Positions 24,051-36,620 of a stretch of DNA of 64,000 nucleotides are shown piece after piece. Source of the stretch: Himantopus leucocephalus. Taxonomy: Eukaryota > Chordata > Aves > Charadriiformes > Recurvirostridae. The stretch is from the NCBI GenBank assembly GCA_003993805.1, contig RSEF01000001.1, positions 91,793,245 to 91,857,244 on the forward strand, read 5' to 3'. The notes beneath the pieces were generated by a model. The model did no database searches and was not told where the DNA came from. It was given only the letters and a program-made list of their open reading frames with translations. Both the position numbers and the translations under genes were made by a program. The stretch's first letter is position 1. Every line of letters begins with the position of its first letter.

Positions 24051-24320
24051 GTATATATTTTCCACTAACAACCCCATCCTGCTCAGCCAGAGAGCAGGGA
24101 ACAGAATGAGGCCATTGGTGCTGTCTGCACTTGTGCGAGTGCTAAGCATTTCTATGTTGATCTGTGTGACCAGCCGTGTGTGTCTGTCTACATGCCTGTT
24201 CGTGTGTGCCCCTACTGGGAATACGCGTCCAGCCTCGCTAGCGGTTACACCTGGAGACACAGAGCTGCAGCAGCTGCATCTCTATCACGTTACCAGATCC
24301 GTCAATCCCCTAATAACGAC

Positions 24321-27300
24321 CAGGCTTCCTAGATTTCCATACAGAAAGAAGTGCAAATACATGCACTGCACAGCAAGCAGTGACCATTATGGGTTCACAC
24401 GCTTCCTGCAGTTCTGACAGCATCATCAAGAAATCACAAGGCAAATGGCAAGTTTCTCTTTTTCTGCCTTGTGAAAACAAAAGCCAAAAAGCAGCTTTTA
24501 CCTTGACAAGGAGATAATTCAAATGCTCATGTCACCTACAAATTCCAATGTGTTTCTAGTATGCCAATGTGACAACACATTTAAGTAGGAACAGAGGAAA
24601 CCATCATCTGCTGGTGGGAGGGTAGGAATGGGTAGAAGATGGAAGAGTCAACTGCATGGCTACTTCCATAAGATCAATTGTGCAATACTAGTTAGTGTCC
24701 TAGGTGAGAATGACCACAGTTCCCCAGATGCACCAGTACATGTGTGCAGTGTTACCCTGTTGGCAAATTTACAGCTGTACTGTATGTTCTGAAATTGCAG
24801 ACATTTTTTTAAATTCTAATTTATTCTAGCAAAGGTAGAGGGGTGGGAAGGGAGCAGAGATTCTGTTTCTGGTCTCCAAGTTTGTGAAAAATAAGCTTGA
24901 AAGAGTGAACTTTAATGGCAAATAAAACAAATGCAAAACAGCTTTAAAATAAAAAAGAATGAGCGGCAGAGAGGGGGGACAAAGCTTTAACGTGGCCCCT
25001 ATCCCCTTATTTCCCATGTCTGTTTCCCTCACATCATACTAACACCAGTCTTGCTTCCACCATACTGCTGGTGCATCTGAATTTCTAGTGTCGCGGGTAA
25101 AATAACCTAAGTAACCAAAATATATAAAAGAAACTAACCCCTTTAAAGGCATTCTTCACATGGTACAAAAGCAAAAGTGTCTGGTTTCGTTTTTTTCCTC
25201 TACCCCTTATTTTCACATTATTACATGAGTTTTAGAGTCAACCAAGAAAGAGCAAAGAAAGCAGCCTTACAGGAGGCCATCCTGAAACACGCTACTCGTA
25301 ATTGTTTTGTGATTTTACATTTACTTTCTATTTAATTGATTCTTCACATGCATGCTTATAGACTAAGAAAACCAGGCTGCAACTGGAATAGCAACATTCA
25401 CATTTGTTCTTTGTTCTGAAAGGACCAGGATTAGAGTAGTGCACACATGTTTTTTATCGCCACTCCTTTTTTTATTACATTTAATTACATTTTCAGACTA
25501 TGCTGTCCTGTCCTATATATATACTTATGCTACATGAACAGAAACAACATCCCTTTGTGTTGCTCTGCATCTTGGACATTTGCATGCTCCTGATCAAACA
25601 ATAAGCTGGTGGTAAAGGGAGCAGACCTTAACTCACTGAATAAAGAGTTCAGTGAGACATGAAGATGCACAGTGGGACTTTTTTCCAATCTAAGGTTGTC
25701 AAAATAAGGCTCCAAATGAGCCACTGTCTCACACAATACAGTTTTGTTCAGTGCTTGTTTGGTTTTTTTGTGGGGCAATTTGTGTTTTCATCTTATTAAT
25801 GCAAACTGTACACCAAAATGCTTTATGTCATTAGATAACAAGGGACAAAAGCAAGACGCACAAGCAGAAGGTAGGTCTCAGCTGAGCCTGGGTATGAGAG
25901 GGGAATTCACTGAAATGGACAGACAGAGATTTCAGCAGTGCCGAGGCAGCAGCTGTTGCACTGACAGTAATTAGACTGGGCTGAGGTCCTGAGGAAGGGA
26001 AATGATAGAGCAATGAAAAAATATACGGTAAAAGGAGTCCTTTCTGAATCAGCAGGTTATTACAAGTTTTAGAGGTGGGGGAAATAAAGCAGAGTAATTC
26101 TCGCAAGAATGCCAGCATCTCATTTGAGACAAAAGCTCGTTCAAAAGCTGTTAAACAAGTAGTGGTGATGATGCATTATATGAAATAAAAGCAGAAAATG
26201 TTGAAGTTACTATCTTTTACTCCTTTGTTTCATGTGGACACCCTTTTCTGCATACTGGCCACACAAAGTTATAATAGAAAAATACAATCCCTAGTAACTG
26301 GCTGTGTGAGAGCGAATTTCATTTTGTCAAGTTCAATACATCTTACAAGCGGTATCCCATCTGGCAGATTGGAATACTGAAGCAGAGGCTGATAAAACTA
26401 CTGTACCAACATCACCAAGTGGTTTAAAGAACCAGGAACAGAATTCCCCCACTCCCTTGATAATATCTTTTTATGGCCTTATACAGCCAACAAACTCATC
26501 ATCATCCCAGGTTTCTAGTAAAATGCTCTTTAAAGATTGCTGACCATTCTTCTCCCTCTTCCTTCACTCCTAGTTCCTGGAGTTTTCTGATGTAACAGGC
26601 GCTTTCAAGACACCCAAGTGAGAGTCAGTTGACCACCACCTGGAAGGCAATCAGAAGCTCACTCTAGCAAATGAATATGAATCAGAACATGAATCCCCCT
26701 CCTGCTCTGCAGCGGGATAGGAATGCACAACTGTTACCACATCTCATTTCAGAGAGGCATCAGAAACTTGACATTCGTGACCACCACAGGCACATTCTGA
26801 AACTCTGCCCTACTCAGGTCCTCACTGGCAATCGGCCAGGCCCTTGGTGATTGGGACCACTGTGCATAAAACGTATCATATGGCATATTGCCTTTTGTAA
26901 TTTCTGGGAACTGGATTAAGTACGAGGACTGCTGCAACACATCATTTCAGTCTCACTGCCCTCCTACCTCAAATGGAGATAGAGCATTAGTCTATAGTCT
27001 TACAGAGATATAGCCAACAGATAAAATGCATCCCAGCCTGCACTGCATCCCTCTGATTCTAGTGACTCTGAGTTACAGAATATGGGATGGCACTCCATAG
27101 TAGACAAATAAATGTAGTGCAGTATGTTCACTAAAAAGAAATACCCCTAAACAATAATTCCTTGCTGCCTTATATTTCAAATCAAGGAGGTGCTGCTTAG
27201 CACCTGTGTGTTTGCAAAGTTCTTGGTAGAAGCTGCAATAGCCTAGGTCTTGCACATATTTTATTGTTAAAAACAAGACTATGAAAAAAATCAGGAAGAC

Positions 27301-28233
27301 AAGCAGTAGCTGGGTGAATAGTGGATCAGCTTATAATTAGAAGTTACACCTTCAAGTGAACGCATGTGGTTTAACAGTTCAAGTAAGAAACCACAGCATA
27401 TTGCCTGCAGGGGATTTTCAGCTTCTCCTCTCAGTTGCAACAGGGACTTCGTAGGTAGCTACATCAGGTCACTTAGTGCTACCACTGCTTTAGGATCCCA
27501 CATCCAGAAGGGGAACGGTAATAAACACCCTTCTTTATAACACACTTTGGGGATCTTCCTTTCTACACACCAGCAAAGCTTCTGTCCTTCTGCTGTAGGA
27601 ATTAAAGCTCAGCTAATCTACAGGGAAGAGTGAGGGAAAAAGAGGAGAAAATGGGGGGAAAAAAAGAAAGGTTTAAGCGCTTTTTCCCCTCTCGGCTGTT
27701 TGACCACGTTTGCATTGCCTTTTTTTTTTTTCCTTTCAAGAATGTTTTGGCAGTTCCCTGTTCCAGCTGTAATGAGCAAGAAGCTGATGCAGCATCTTTG
27801 TTGCTGACAAACAGTTGGAAGTTTTGAGACAATGAAAACAGCAATGTACGTGTACACTGTATGTTGGAGAACCAGCCACATAGCGATGATGGAAATGAGC
27901 CCTTTGGCCAGAGGGCAGGATTTACATAAGGAACAGAAACACTACGGTTTAAATCAGGAGCTCAAGAGTATCCCCAGCTGATTGCTGGAGACTATCTTCA
28001 CTACAAACTTTCTCCACTTCTGCAGCTCCATTCTGCAGCTCCCCCTTAGGTTATTTCATCTCCACTGAGCTTGAGCTCAGTTCTGGTTTCAGTTCAATAG
28101 AAAATTCATTTATGAAGCATATCTTGGACCCCTTGGTGTCAAAAATTTTTTTTCTTTTTTTTTTTTTTAAGTGAGGAAGTCTCACATTGTTTGTGCAAAG
28201 GTATCTGCTGAAGCTCTGCATTTTAACACAGCA
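24321..28233. other. AT-rich non-coding stretch
   Basis: No gene or element recognised. T-rich runs at 27720-27731 and 28146-28168. Open frames are short and without domains. Confidence 0.5.
28146..28168. repeat. Poly-T tract
   Basis: Eight T, one C, fourteen T. No poly(A) signal in a suitable position on the minus strand was seen. Confidence 0.9.
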
Positions 28234-28296
28234 TTGAGATGCTGGACTGTAGCGGACACACAGGATTGAGATATGGACTGTAGCTGACACATCAAA
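28234..28296 (+). repeat. Two-copy ~32-bp tandem repeat
   Basis: The block TTGAGATGCTGGACTGTAGC is repeated 32 bases later as TTGAGATATGGACTGTAGC, with matching GACACA tails. A local duplication. Confidence 0.85.
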
Positions 28297-28616
28297 GCAG
28301 CTATGAGTGCACCAAGCCATATCACGTCACATGATCTGAACAGCTACAGTCTGTTATTACCTCAAGAATCTCCGCTCAGAGCTGTATTCTGCAGAGCAGA
28401 TCCAGCCTCCCACATAGCAACAGTCTTCACGCCACAGCCTTTGCCCACAACACCCTTTAACAACGCTTACAGAAACAAGGAAATGCAAGAAGCCGAAAGC
28501 AAGGCTGGAGCTCTAATGAGCACTTCTGACTGAATGGGCAGAGCACAACACTGACCACGAAGTGCTACTTTATCAAGTACTGCCACCAATAGGCCAATGA
28601 AGGCTTGGGGCCATTT

Positions 28617-28730
28617 GTCTACACTTCAGTTTTGCCAGTATAGACATGTAATCTGTCTCAATCCCACCCTTAAATTGACACAGATTGGAAATTTACCTTG
28701 TGTCATCACATCAGCAAAATTCAACTTGCC
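28617..28730. mobile_element. Palindromic MITE-like DNA transposon relic
   Basis: The inner stem is AATCTGTCTCAAT (28650-28662) against ATTGACACAGATT (28674-28686), 12 of 13 bases paired across an 11-base loop. The outer arms GTCTACACTTCAGTTTTGCC (28617-28636) and CAGCAAAATTCAACTTG (28712-28728) are an imperfect inverted pair sharing GCAAAA and flanking bases. The whole reads as a fold-back element. The GTCTACACT start resembles palindromic repeats common in turtle and crocodile genomes, from memory and unchecked. No target duplication is visible. Confidence 0.5.
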
Positions 28731-31700
28731 ACTCTATCTTTCCACTTAAAGAACTTACTTAAACTGCAACTCCAACAGGAAGCTTCCTGATATACCTCTA
28801 CAAAGGAAAAGAATTACAGTATAATAAGTAAGATGCAATACTGAGCTCCCATATGGCTACTACTGTATATTCACAGTGCATTTACAGCATTATGCTTTTT
28901 TTTTCCCAACTCTTAGTGTTCCAGTTTGTTTACCATGATACTGAATGGCTACTATTCCCAAATTTGAAAGCTCCCACTTTTTGCACACCAGTTTCTGAAA
29001 CAAAATTCACTTGGTTGGCACAGTTACACTGAAGTAACTTACAGACATTTACTAAATTACATATTTTTCCAGCCTACACAAACCTCTTGGTTTTCCTGTT
29101 TACCTGTAGAATCCTCAAGTTCTTCCACCACAAAGAGATTCCTTTCTTTCCAATCTCATATCTTCTGAAAAGTTCAATACAACTTAGAATCAGTATCCCA
29201 TCTAGAAGAACTTCCGAGAAGTTCTGATTTTGGATGTTCTCTCAGGCTGCCTTATACAGCTGAATAACTAGCACTCCCCAGATTCTTTTATCATCCACAC
29301 AACCCTCAGTGTTACTTATCTGTCTTAGAGTTACTTTATCTACCCGGTGAACTTCAAACATGCAAGAAAGCAAATGAGGAAGAATAGCAAAATTGCAATC
29401 TAATTGTGAAGAAAATCCAAAGAAAGTACTATGATTACATGTAACATCCATAATATGATCTGGGCCAGCCACAGAAAATCTTCCTGATACTCAGCCAATT
29501 CTTTTCCCTAACCCGGATATGACAGAATTGGGAAGAAGCTTATTTACTGATTTACAATTTGTTAATAAGAAAGCTGGTGTCCCGTCAGTGCAAAACCACT
29601 CTAAATAAAACCATCGGCTAAAAAGCCCCAGCACTGGGCACAACAGCTGGCAATCAGCAGATCCAGTGAGCAAAAAATGCACCTTTCCAGCAAAAGTGAG
29701 GCCTTTTCATGCCACTGTTAAAAGGGTTAAACATGTCTCCAGACATTCTGCTTTCCCCAGATATCTGATGGAGCTTAGAAGTATCAGCTGCAGCTCACTG
29801 GTCCATCTTCAAATGCACCCAGTTCTCCATGGGATAACTTCAGTTACTATTTGTTCTATATTACTAAAGGCCATTAATACTGTATTTATTAATTGCCATT
29901 AATACTGTATAGCAAGAAGTAAGGTAGCAGCTACCATACTACCATATTCTGCAAAGATTTCTTGCTCATGAATTATTGCAGCAAATTATCCAAATTCAAC
30001 ACGCAACAAATAATTGAGTTTTTAAAAGTCTGATAGCTTAAAAAAACCCCACAACTAGCTTAACAGAAAACTATGCGTCTTCTCCTTTGCAACTCTTTTA
30101 TCGTCCTGTTCTCCTTCCCTCCAGCTACACAGAATATTGAATGGAAGATGGCAATACCTGCCATTTTAACCAAAACCAGCACTCCTGCTAATGTCTAACT
30201 TTCCCTTGTCAATCTAGACTTTTGAAGGTCTGTGCATCCTTCCACGCAATAGCAGAAACAGCTATAATACAGCTGCCCATTTGGATCATCTAGTAAGGAA
30301 AGCACTGTTTTGTTGTTGCCTACCAGAATGGTACACTGGAAAGGATGTGAAACTGGAATTAATCATATAAACCGCATGATAACTGTGTTCTGACAAACAG
30401 AACTCTAAATCCATCCTAAATTACAAATCAGATCAAATTGATAAATGTTCTACACAATGGAAATAGCATTACCAAGCAAGAAAAACTTGCCTCCCAAGCT
30501 AAGACTTATTCTCAACACATATCTAGGTTTGATACAAATACATAAAGGTGGGGAAAACATTCCCATTAGGGGGGAATTTCTATGCCGTTCATTGGAAACA
30601 ACACACACACACGTAGTGAGTTTTTACAAAAATGTACTGAAGATACCCCTGTTACCTAAACGTACTACAGAAAGTAAGCATTCTAAATATTTTTTAGACG
30701 GACTCACTGTGCAAAATGACCAATTAAATATCACTGGTGATTTTGTAGCAATTATCAAGATTTGATTTGATTTTTTAAAACAAATTTCAAGGCAAGTTTC
30801 AAGATACTGGGCATATACAGTAAGTAAAACAATTTAATTAATTTTATAAAAGGCTGATTTAATTAACTTGTCCTGAGGCCTCTTCTTCCCAGAAACTGGT
30901 CCTTGTGCTTGTATTCACTCTCTAATCCAACTGAATTTGTATTCTGTGACTCAGAAGTGCATTTTTTTTTTTTTATCTACTTAGCACTTCCCTCACTTTT
31001 TTGTTACACCTGAAGTGGAAAAGCTTGCAAGCGTTCACAGCCTTCCTGTCTTACTTAGACAAGTACTACAGCCCTTACTATAGACAACAAATCCCTTTTC
31101 ATGCCTTTACTTTGCATCATAACAGAGAATGCTACTTCCTAGGAAATTCCACATTTTCCTTTGGAATAAATTCTAAAGGAAAACACAGAGACCTTGTTTT
31201 GGCACCTTGTACTATGTTAATTGTGAGCTGAGACAACCTCCGGCTACAAGGTGCTCCTTCCTGAAAGTATGGCAAATAGAAAGTGTCCTGATAGATCAAC
31301 AAATAGGAAATAAAAGGATGAGAATTAATTACTGGGCTCACTCCAGGAAATGTCAAAACACTGATAAGTAGTAAAGCTGGGTATCTTCTTATTGCTTGGG
31401 AAGCTTATAAAACAATGGCCACAGGTTTAACATTTCTCACGCAGATGTCTATGTTACTGGTGGTCCTGAAGAGCGCATCAGCAGCAGTCGCTAAATGCAG
31501 GGCTTTAAAATAGGAAACACATCCATCTTACATCCCTCATAAAGGAACACAAATAACAGAATTTTCCCTAATCTGCTTTCCCCAGCTTTCCATCCACAAT
31601 AAACAGAAAGGCAAGACTTCCACAAAGCTATTTTCCTTTATCCTTGAAGTTTACCTCCTATCTATAATTGTTCTCAAGCTCTCAGGGGCTTGCCTAGCTG

Positions 31701-33734
31701 GATAAGAGACTGCTAAATGAGCTAGCGATCTGATTTGAAGCACAAGACTTCTGGACTCTCTCCTAACGTTAGAGCGATAAGTAAATCTGTACAAATCAGG
31801 GTGCCACAGTTCTGCACAATTCAAGAAAGAGATGACCAGCAGCCAGGGAAGAGGAAAGTACAGGGACAACACAAGGTATGCTTTGGGTTCAGTTTACATC
31901 CACGCCAGGTAAATCATGCACAGATCACTGGAAAGCAGAGGATAAAGCGTCTACACTGAATCAGCTATTCCTCTAAATACTCTTTACTCTTGATAATTAG
32001 GCACCCAAAAATTTAAAAAAATCCCACTTAGAAGTTAGTTTCTTCCTCATCAAAAGTCCAAATCATCATGCTGCCAAGAACATGACTTTTTGTTAAGATG
32101 GAGGTTTTGTTTTCAATAAATCTATCAATCAATAGGAAGTAACATTTGGGATTGGAGGAATTTCTGTACTCTTAGTCTTCATGACTGCACTGAAATCTCA
32201 AATTTCTCCTAAAGGCTCAGCTCATGCAGTCCTGCAATGGCATAGGTTCAGGTATGTTTTTTCAAGTGTATTTCTATTTCAGATTCCAGAAATCGTTGTT
32301 TCAAAGCCCCCTCTGTGAGCTCAAACACCAACAGAAAATAACTCCCATTGATCTCACCACAGAAACAAAAAGAATCTCTAATTTTAAGCTCTTCCTTCAC
32401 ATCATAGAGGGTTGACCTATACTTTAAAAAATAAGTAGCAGAGTATTAAAAAACCTTTCCATCTTCAAAGCAAAGACATGTTTTACATGAGAAAATCTAT
32501 TCTCTAGAAGGTATGTTGAAAAGTAATACAAAGTGCGTCTAAACTATTGTCCAGACAAAACCTATTTCCTGACCAACCCTTCCAACCTACATGTCAAATA
32601 CATGCAGCCTCATACTGTGGTCAGGGGACAGACTGATGAGACTGCATGTTCCAGGTCATTAGAATTACTGTGGCTAGAAGGTGTACTGGATTTCTTAACG
32701 AGCTGAAATCAGACTGTTAAAAAATTATAGCTGAAGCCACAGGTACTCTATTATGTTCTGACAGCTGGTACTCTCTCTTTCAAAAATGTTGGGAATTGGT
32801 GGAAAATTTTTCTATTAGCTTCAGTATCTCTGATCTGTACCTCCCTGCAAATACGCTATGAAGCTGCAACCTATACAAATTATGGATACCACCACTTACT
32901 GCTACTCGTCTTATCCCAAGAAAAAGCCAGACTCAGCAAAAACCAAACAAAAGATAAGAACAGCTGAGAGTAAGATTACTCCTAGCAGTATGCAATTTAG
33001 GTGAAGCCTTCAGTTTCCTGGCAAAGTGCCCATGAGAATGTTGCTTGAGCCAACTTGAATACTTCTGATGTATGGATGTTTACAGAAAGACACCAGTTAT
33101 GGAGTGCTGCCAGGTCAAATTAATGGGACTAACCAATTTAAACAAGAGAAGAAAAAGCCAGCACTGGACTTAAAATTTTACAAATACTGTGAGTTTTCAT
33201 AGCTATGGATGAGTTACCCATGACCCTGAAAATACTTTGAACTCTTAAGTATTTACCAATTCCTGAGCCAATCTTTCCTTCAGACTAATTCTTGGTTAAA
33301 ATAAATAAATCAGAAATTTTAAAATTGTGGAAATGATGCAGTTTTGATTTCTTTTTGATAGCTTTAGACATATAGACTAATAACAGAATACATAGAGTTG
33401 CTGATATACCAATCAACCTTAGACATTCCACATCTTAATTTTAAAGTAGGTAGTTCTACAGAACAGGGGAAAAACCCTTCACAAAACAGCATCTGTTGTA
33501 CTTGTAAAAAGTTAATTGACATCTTATTTTTTGTTCTCTTTTTTTTTCTCCCTCTCTCCTTTCTTTTTCCCCTCTTTCTGTCCAATGGCCACATTGCTGA
33601 GAGGTTCAGAAAACCTGCAATCTGTATGCAAAGACAGAAAGAAAAAAAGCATGCACAGCTTGTGAGAGACTCTGCCTAGATCTGAGCACACTTCAGTTTC
33701 AATAGTTTCCACAGGAACACTGAAGGTTGTTAAA
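28731..33734. other. AT-rich non-coding stretch
   Basis: About 5 kb without a supportable gene. It contains a two-copy 25-bp-period repeat at 29870-29910, a short CA run near 30599-30612 and a T run at 30961-30974. The 106-codon + frame at 30445-30765 has no domain I can name. Confidence 0.5.
29870..29910 (+). repeat. Two-copy direct repeat, 25-bp period
   Basis: GCCATTAATACTGTAT is at 29870-29885 and again, perfectly, at 29895-29910. Confidence 0.9.
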
Positions 33735-34913
33735 CTAATGTTTTGTATGCTAAATTGTTCTGAATTTTAGTAAGGCTTTTGGTACTGTCCCTCAGAGTAT
33801 CCTTCTGGACAAGTTGTTCAACTGTGGGATCAGCAGGTTCACGGTGTGCTGAGTGAAGGGCAGGGCTCAAAGGGTTGAAGTGAACGGGGCTACATCTGGC
33901 TGGTGACCGGGCACCAGCGGTGTTCCTCAGGGCCCAATTCTAGGGCCAGTTCTGTTCAATATTTTTAGCAATGATCTGGATGCAGGAGCTGAATGCATCA
34001 TTAGCATGTTTGCTGATGATATTAAACCAGGAGGTGCTGTTGATTCTCTTGAGGGACAAGAGGCCTTACAGAGGGATCTGGATAGATTGGAGCACTGAGT
34101 AATGATTGATTAGTGACATGACATTTAACAAGAACAAATGCCAGATTCTTCACCTGGGATGGAGTAATGCCAGGCACAAGTATAAATTGGGAGAAGAGTG
34201 GCTGGAGAGCAGCCCTGCAGAAAGGGACCTGGGGGTGCTGGTTGGCAGCAGGGTCAATAGGAGTCAGCAGTGTGCCCTGGCAGCCAAGAGGGCAAACCCC
34301 ATCCTGGGGTGCATCAAACACAGCATAACCAGCCAGTCAAAAGAGGTGATTATCCCGCTGTATTCAGCGTTGGTGCAGCCTCACCTTGAGCACTGTGTGC
34401 AGTTCTGGGCCCCACAAATTAAGAAGGATGTGAAAGAACTTGGATGCCTCCAGAGGAGGGCAACAAAGCTGGTGAAAAGGCTGGAAGGCATGTCCTGTGA
34501 GGAGTGGCTGAGGACTCCAAGTTTGTCTAACTTGGAGAGAAGGAGGCTGAGGGGCGACCTCACTGCTCTCTACAGCTTTCTGAGGAGGGGAAGTGGAGAG
34601 GGAGGTGCCGACCTCTTCTCCCTGTAATCCAGTGAGAGGATGCGTGGGAATGTTTCAAAACTGCATCAAGGGGAGGTTTAGACTTGACATTAGGAAGCAT
34701 TTCTTCACCTAGAGGATGGTCAAACGCTAGGACAAGCTGCTTAGAGAGGTGGACGATGCCCCATGCCTGTCAGTGTTTAAGAGGCATTTGGACAATGACC
34801 TTAATAATTTACTTCACCTTTTGGTCAGCCCTGAATTGGTCAGGCAGTTGGACTAGATGATCGTTGTAGGTCCCTTCCTACTGGAACTGTTCTGTTCTAT
34901 TCTGTTTTATTCC
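33735..34913 (+). mobile_element. CR1 LINE, 5'-truncated, RT palm to 3' end
   Basis: The longest continuous CR1 here. It starts in RT motif A (NFSKAFGTVPQ near 33769), continues through the GVPQG-type block and reaches an intact catalytic F-A-D-D at 34009-34020. It then carries the thumb and C-terminal part in an open 173-codon frame (34106-34627), which includes ILGCIKHSITSQ, LYSALVQPHLEHCVQFWAPQ and RRLRGDLTALYS. Stops around 34098-34120 and after 34627 break ORF2, so it is inactive. The 3' end carries GGTCCCTTCCTACTGGAACT and the terminal repeat TTCTGTTCTATTCTGTTTTA, a different tail from the ATTCTATG tail of the copy at 36.6 kb, so the two are different subfamilies. Confidence 0.95.
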
Positions 34914-35341
34914 AAAATTCCACCTGTATACGAAGCATATTCAGTAGGGTTTTGCAAGTAGCCCTGGTCTTGTGTTTGGAATCTTTGTTGAAATGGAAAT
35001 CCTCAGGACCAGTCACGTGTAAGGCTCACTCCACTCCACATTTCTTTTTTAACTTTTGTCTGTTAAGATTCTTCTAAAACTTCTGAAATCCTAAGTCCTG
35101 GCCAGTTATAATTTATTTAGCATAATGCTGTACTATCCCCCTTTTTAGATCCTTACCACACCATTAGCTAGAACTCCTTATAAGCTGTTAGCTCCAGAGT
35201 AATTTTCAGATCAACTAGTCCTGTAAGAGTGCTTTTATAACAATATATTGGGTACTTAAGCAAAATCGAAGTAAGACTTTGCCAGAAACAGATGCCAGCT
35301 AGAGGCTATAGCCAACAGAACTCTTTTTCACTTGCATCTCA
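34914..35341. other. Non-coding spacer between CR1 copies
   Basis: No feature recognised between the CR1 3' end and the older LINE fragment. Confidence 0.5.
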
Positions 35342-35599
35342 TTGTACTGCATTGCTCATCATTGCTGGCCCAAATCACATCTTGCCACAGTGATGTATGA
35401 ACTTGTCACCTCAAAATTAGACTGCTGTGACCTACATGGTGTGATGCCATCCAGGCCCTGCAGCTGGCAAGGAATGCTGAGGCTCGTTTATGAGGTGGCA
35501 TGGTGCCAGTTGAGCACATTGGGCTCATGTTTCAAGGATCTCTCCTTGTAAATTTAAAAATTCAAGTTCTGATTTTAATCATTAGAGCCAAATTGTTTG
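35342..35599 (+). mobile_element. Ancient L2/CR1-clade LINE scrap (RT C-terminal region)
   Basis: A + frame at 35393-35435 reads MYELVTSKLDCCDLH, matching the conserved 'x-x-VTSRLDYCN-x-L' block of L2-like LINE ORF2. Farther on, in another frame, VEHIGLMFQGSLLVNLKIQ follows the 'HI-x-P-x-L-x-x-L-x-W-L-P-V' block in degraded form. Spacing and order are right for L2, but frameshifts separate the pieces. It is older than the CR1 copies on either side and is cut by the CR1 starting near 35600. Confidence 0.55.
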
Positions 35600-36620
35600 C
35601 GAGGAACTGGCTTGGTGTTTGAATGGAGACCAGTGATAAGTGCCATTCCTCAGGGGTCGATACTGGGACCGGTGCTGTTTAACATCTTTGTCAGCGACAA
35701 TGACAGTGGGATTGAGTGCGCCCTCAGCAAGTTTGCCAATGACACCAAGCTGTGTGGTGCAGTCAACGTGCTGGAGGGGAGGAATGCCATCCAGAGGGAG
35801 CTGGACAGGCTGGAGAGATAGGCCCGTGCAAACCTCACAAAGTTCAACCAGGCCAAGTACAAGGTCCTGCACCTGGGTCGGGAAAATCCCAAGCACAAGT
35901 AGAGGCTGGGCATAGAACGGATTGAGAGCAGCCATGAGGACAAGGACCTGGGGGTGCTGACTGATGAGAAGCTCAACATGACCCAGCAATGTGTGCTCAC
36001 AACCCAGAAAGCCAATCATATCCTGGGCTGCATCAAAAGAAGTGTGGCCAGCAGGTCAAGGGAGGTGATTCTGCCCCTCTACTCTACTCTGGTGAGATGC
36101 CACCTGGAGTACTGCGTCCAGTTCTGGAGCCCCCAACGTAAGAAGGACATGGACCTGCTGGAGTAAGTCCAGAGGAGGGCCACAAAGGTGATCAGAGGGC
36201 TGGAGCACCTGTTCTATGAAGCCAGGCTGAGAGAGTTGGGGTTGTTCAGCCCGGAGAAGAGAAGGCTCCAGGGAGACCTTATTGTGGCCTTCCAGTACTT
36301 AAAGGGGGCCTACAGGAAAGCTGGGGCGCGACTCTTCATTAGGGAGTGTAGTCCTAGGATGAGGGGTAACAGTTTTAAACTGAAAGACGGTGGATTTAGA
36401 TTAGATATGAGGAAGAAATTCTTTACTCTGAGGGTAGTGAGACACTGGAACAGGTTGCCCGGAGAAGTTGTGGATGTCCCCTCCCTGGAAGTGTTCCAGG
36501 CCAGGCTGGATGGGGCTTTGAGTAATCTGGTCTAGCGGGAGATGTCCCTGCCCATGGGAGTGGAGTTGGAACGCGATGATCTTTAAGGTCCCTTCCAGTC
36601 CAAACCATTCTATGATTCTA
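35600..36620 (+). mobile_element. CR1 LINE, 5'-truncated, RT to 3' end
   Basis: It starts at the RT block [18 protein letters not shown] (about 35637) and passes the catalytic site as F-A-N-D at 35732-35743, followed by TKL. It keeps the thumb ([38 protein letters not shown]) and the C-terminus in an open 115-codon frame at 36188-36535 (RKKFFTLRVVRHWNRLPGEV to ALSNLV). In-frame stops at 35819-35821, about 35900 and about 36164 break ORF2. The 3' end is TCTTTAAGGTCCCTTCCAG followed by CCATTCTATGATTCTA. The C-terminal frame is well preserved, so this is a comparatively young copy. Confidence 0.95.

Larger units (their letters stand above)
23260..24320 (+). mobile_element. Unidentified repeat, possible LTR-containing fragment
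   Basis: This segment differs from its surroundings. It is GC-richer, keeps CpGs near its right end (AATACGCGTCC, CCTCGCTAGCGG, ATCACGTTACC), has a purine-rich tract at 23440-23460 (AGGGGAAGGGAGGGA), and has a degenerate internal array from about 23540. A purine tract followed by a direct-repeat-rich, CpG-containing unit is what the 3' end of an ERV plus U3 of an LTR can look like. I cannot find TG...CA ends or a target duplication. The 201-codon + frame at 23812-24417 crosses the array and is taken as chance. Family unknown; boundaries approximate. Confidence 0.35.

Noticed and set aside
23812..24417. 201-codon open frame, the longest in the window
   Set aside because: It runs across the degenerate ~190-bp array and CpG-rich repeat, is rich in Cys/Arg/Ser without a domain, has an antisense frame of similar length, and shows no splice or promoter context.
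35582..36019. 145-codon minus-strand frame
   Set aside because: Antisense shadow of the CR1 reverse transcriptase on the + strand.
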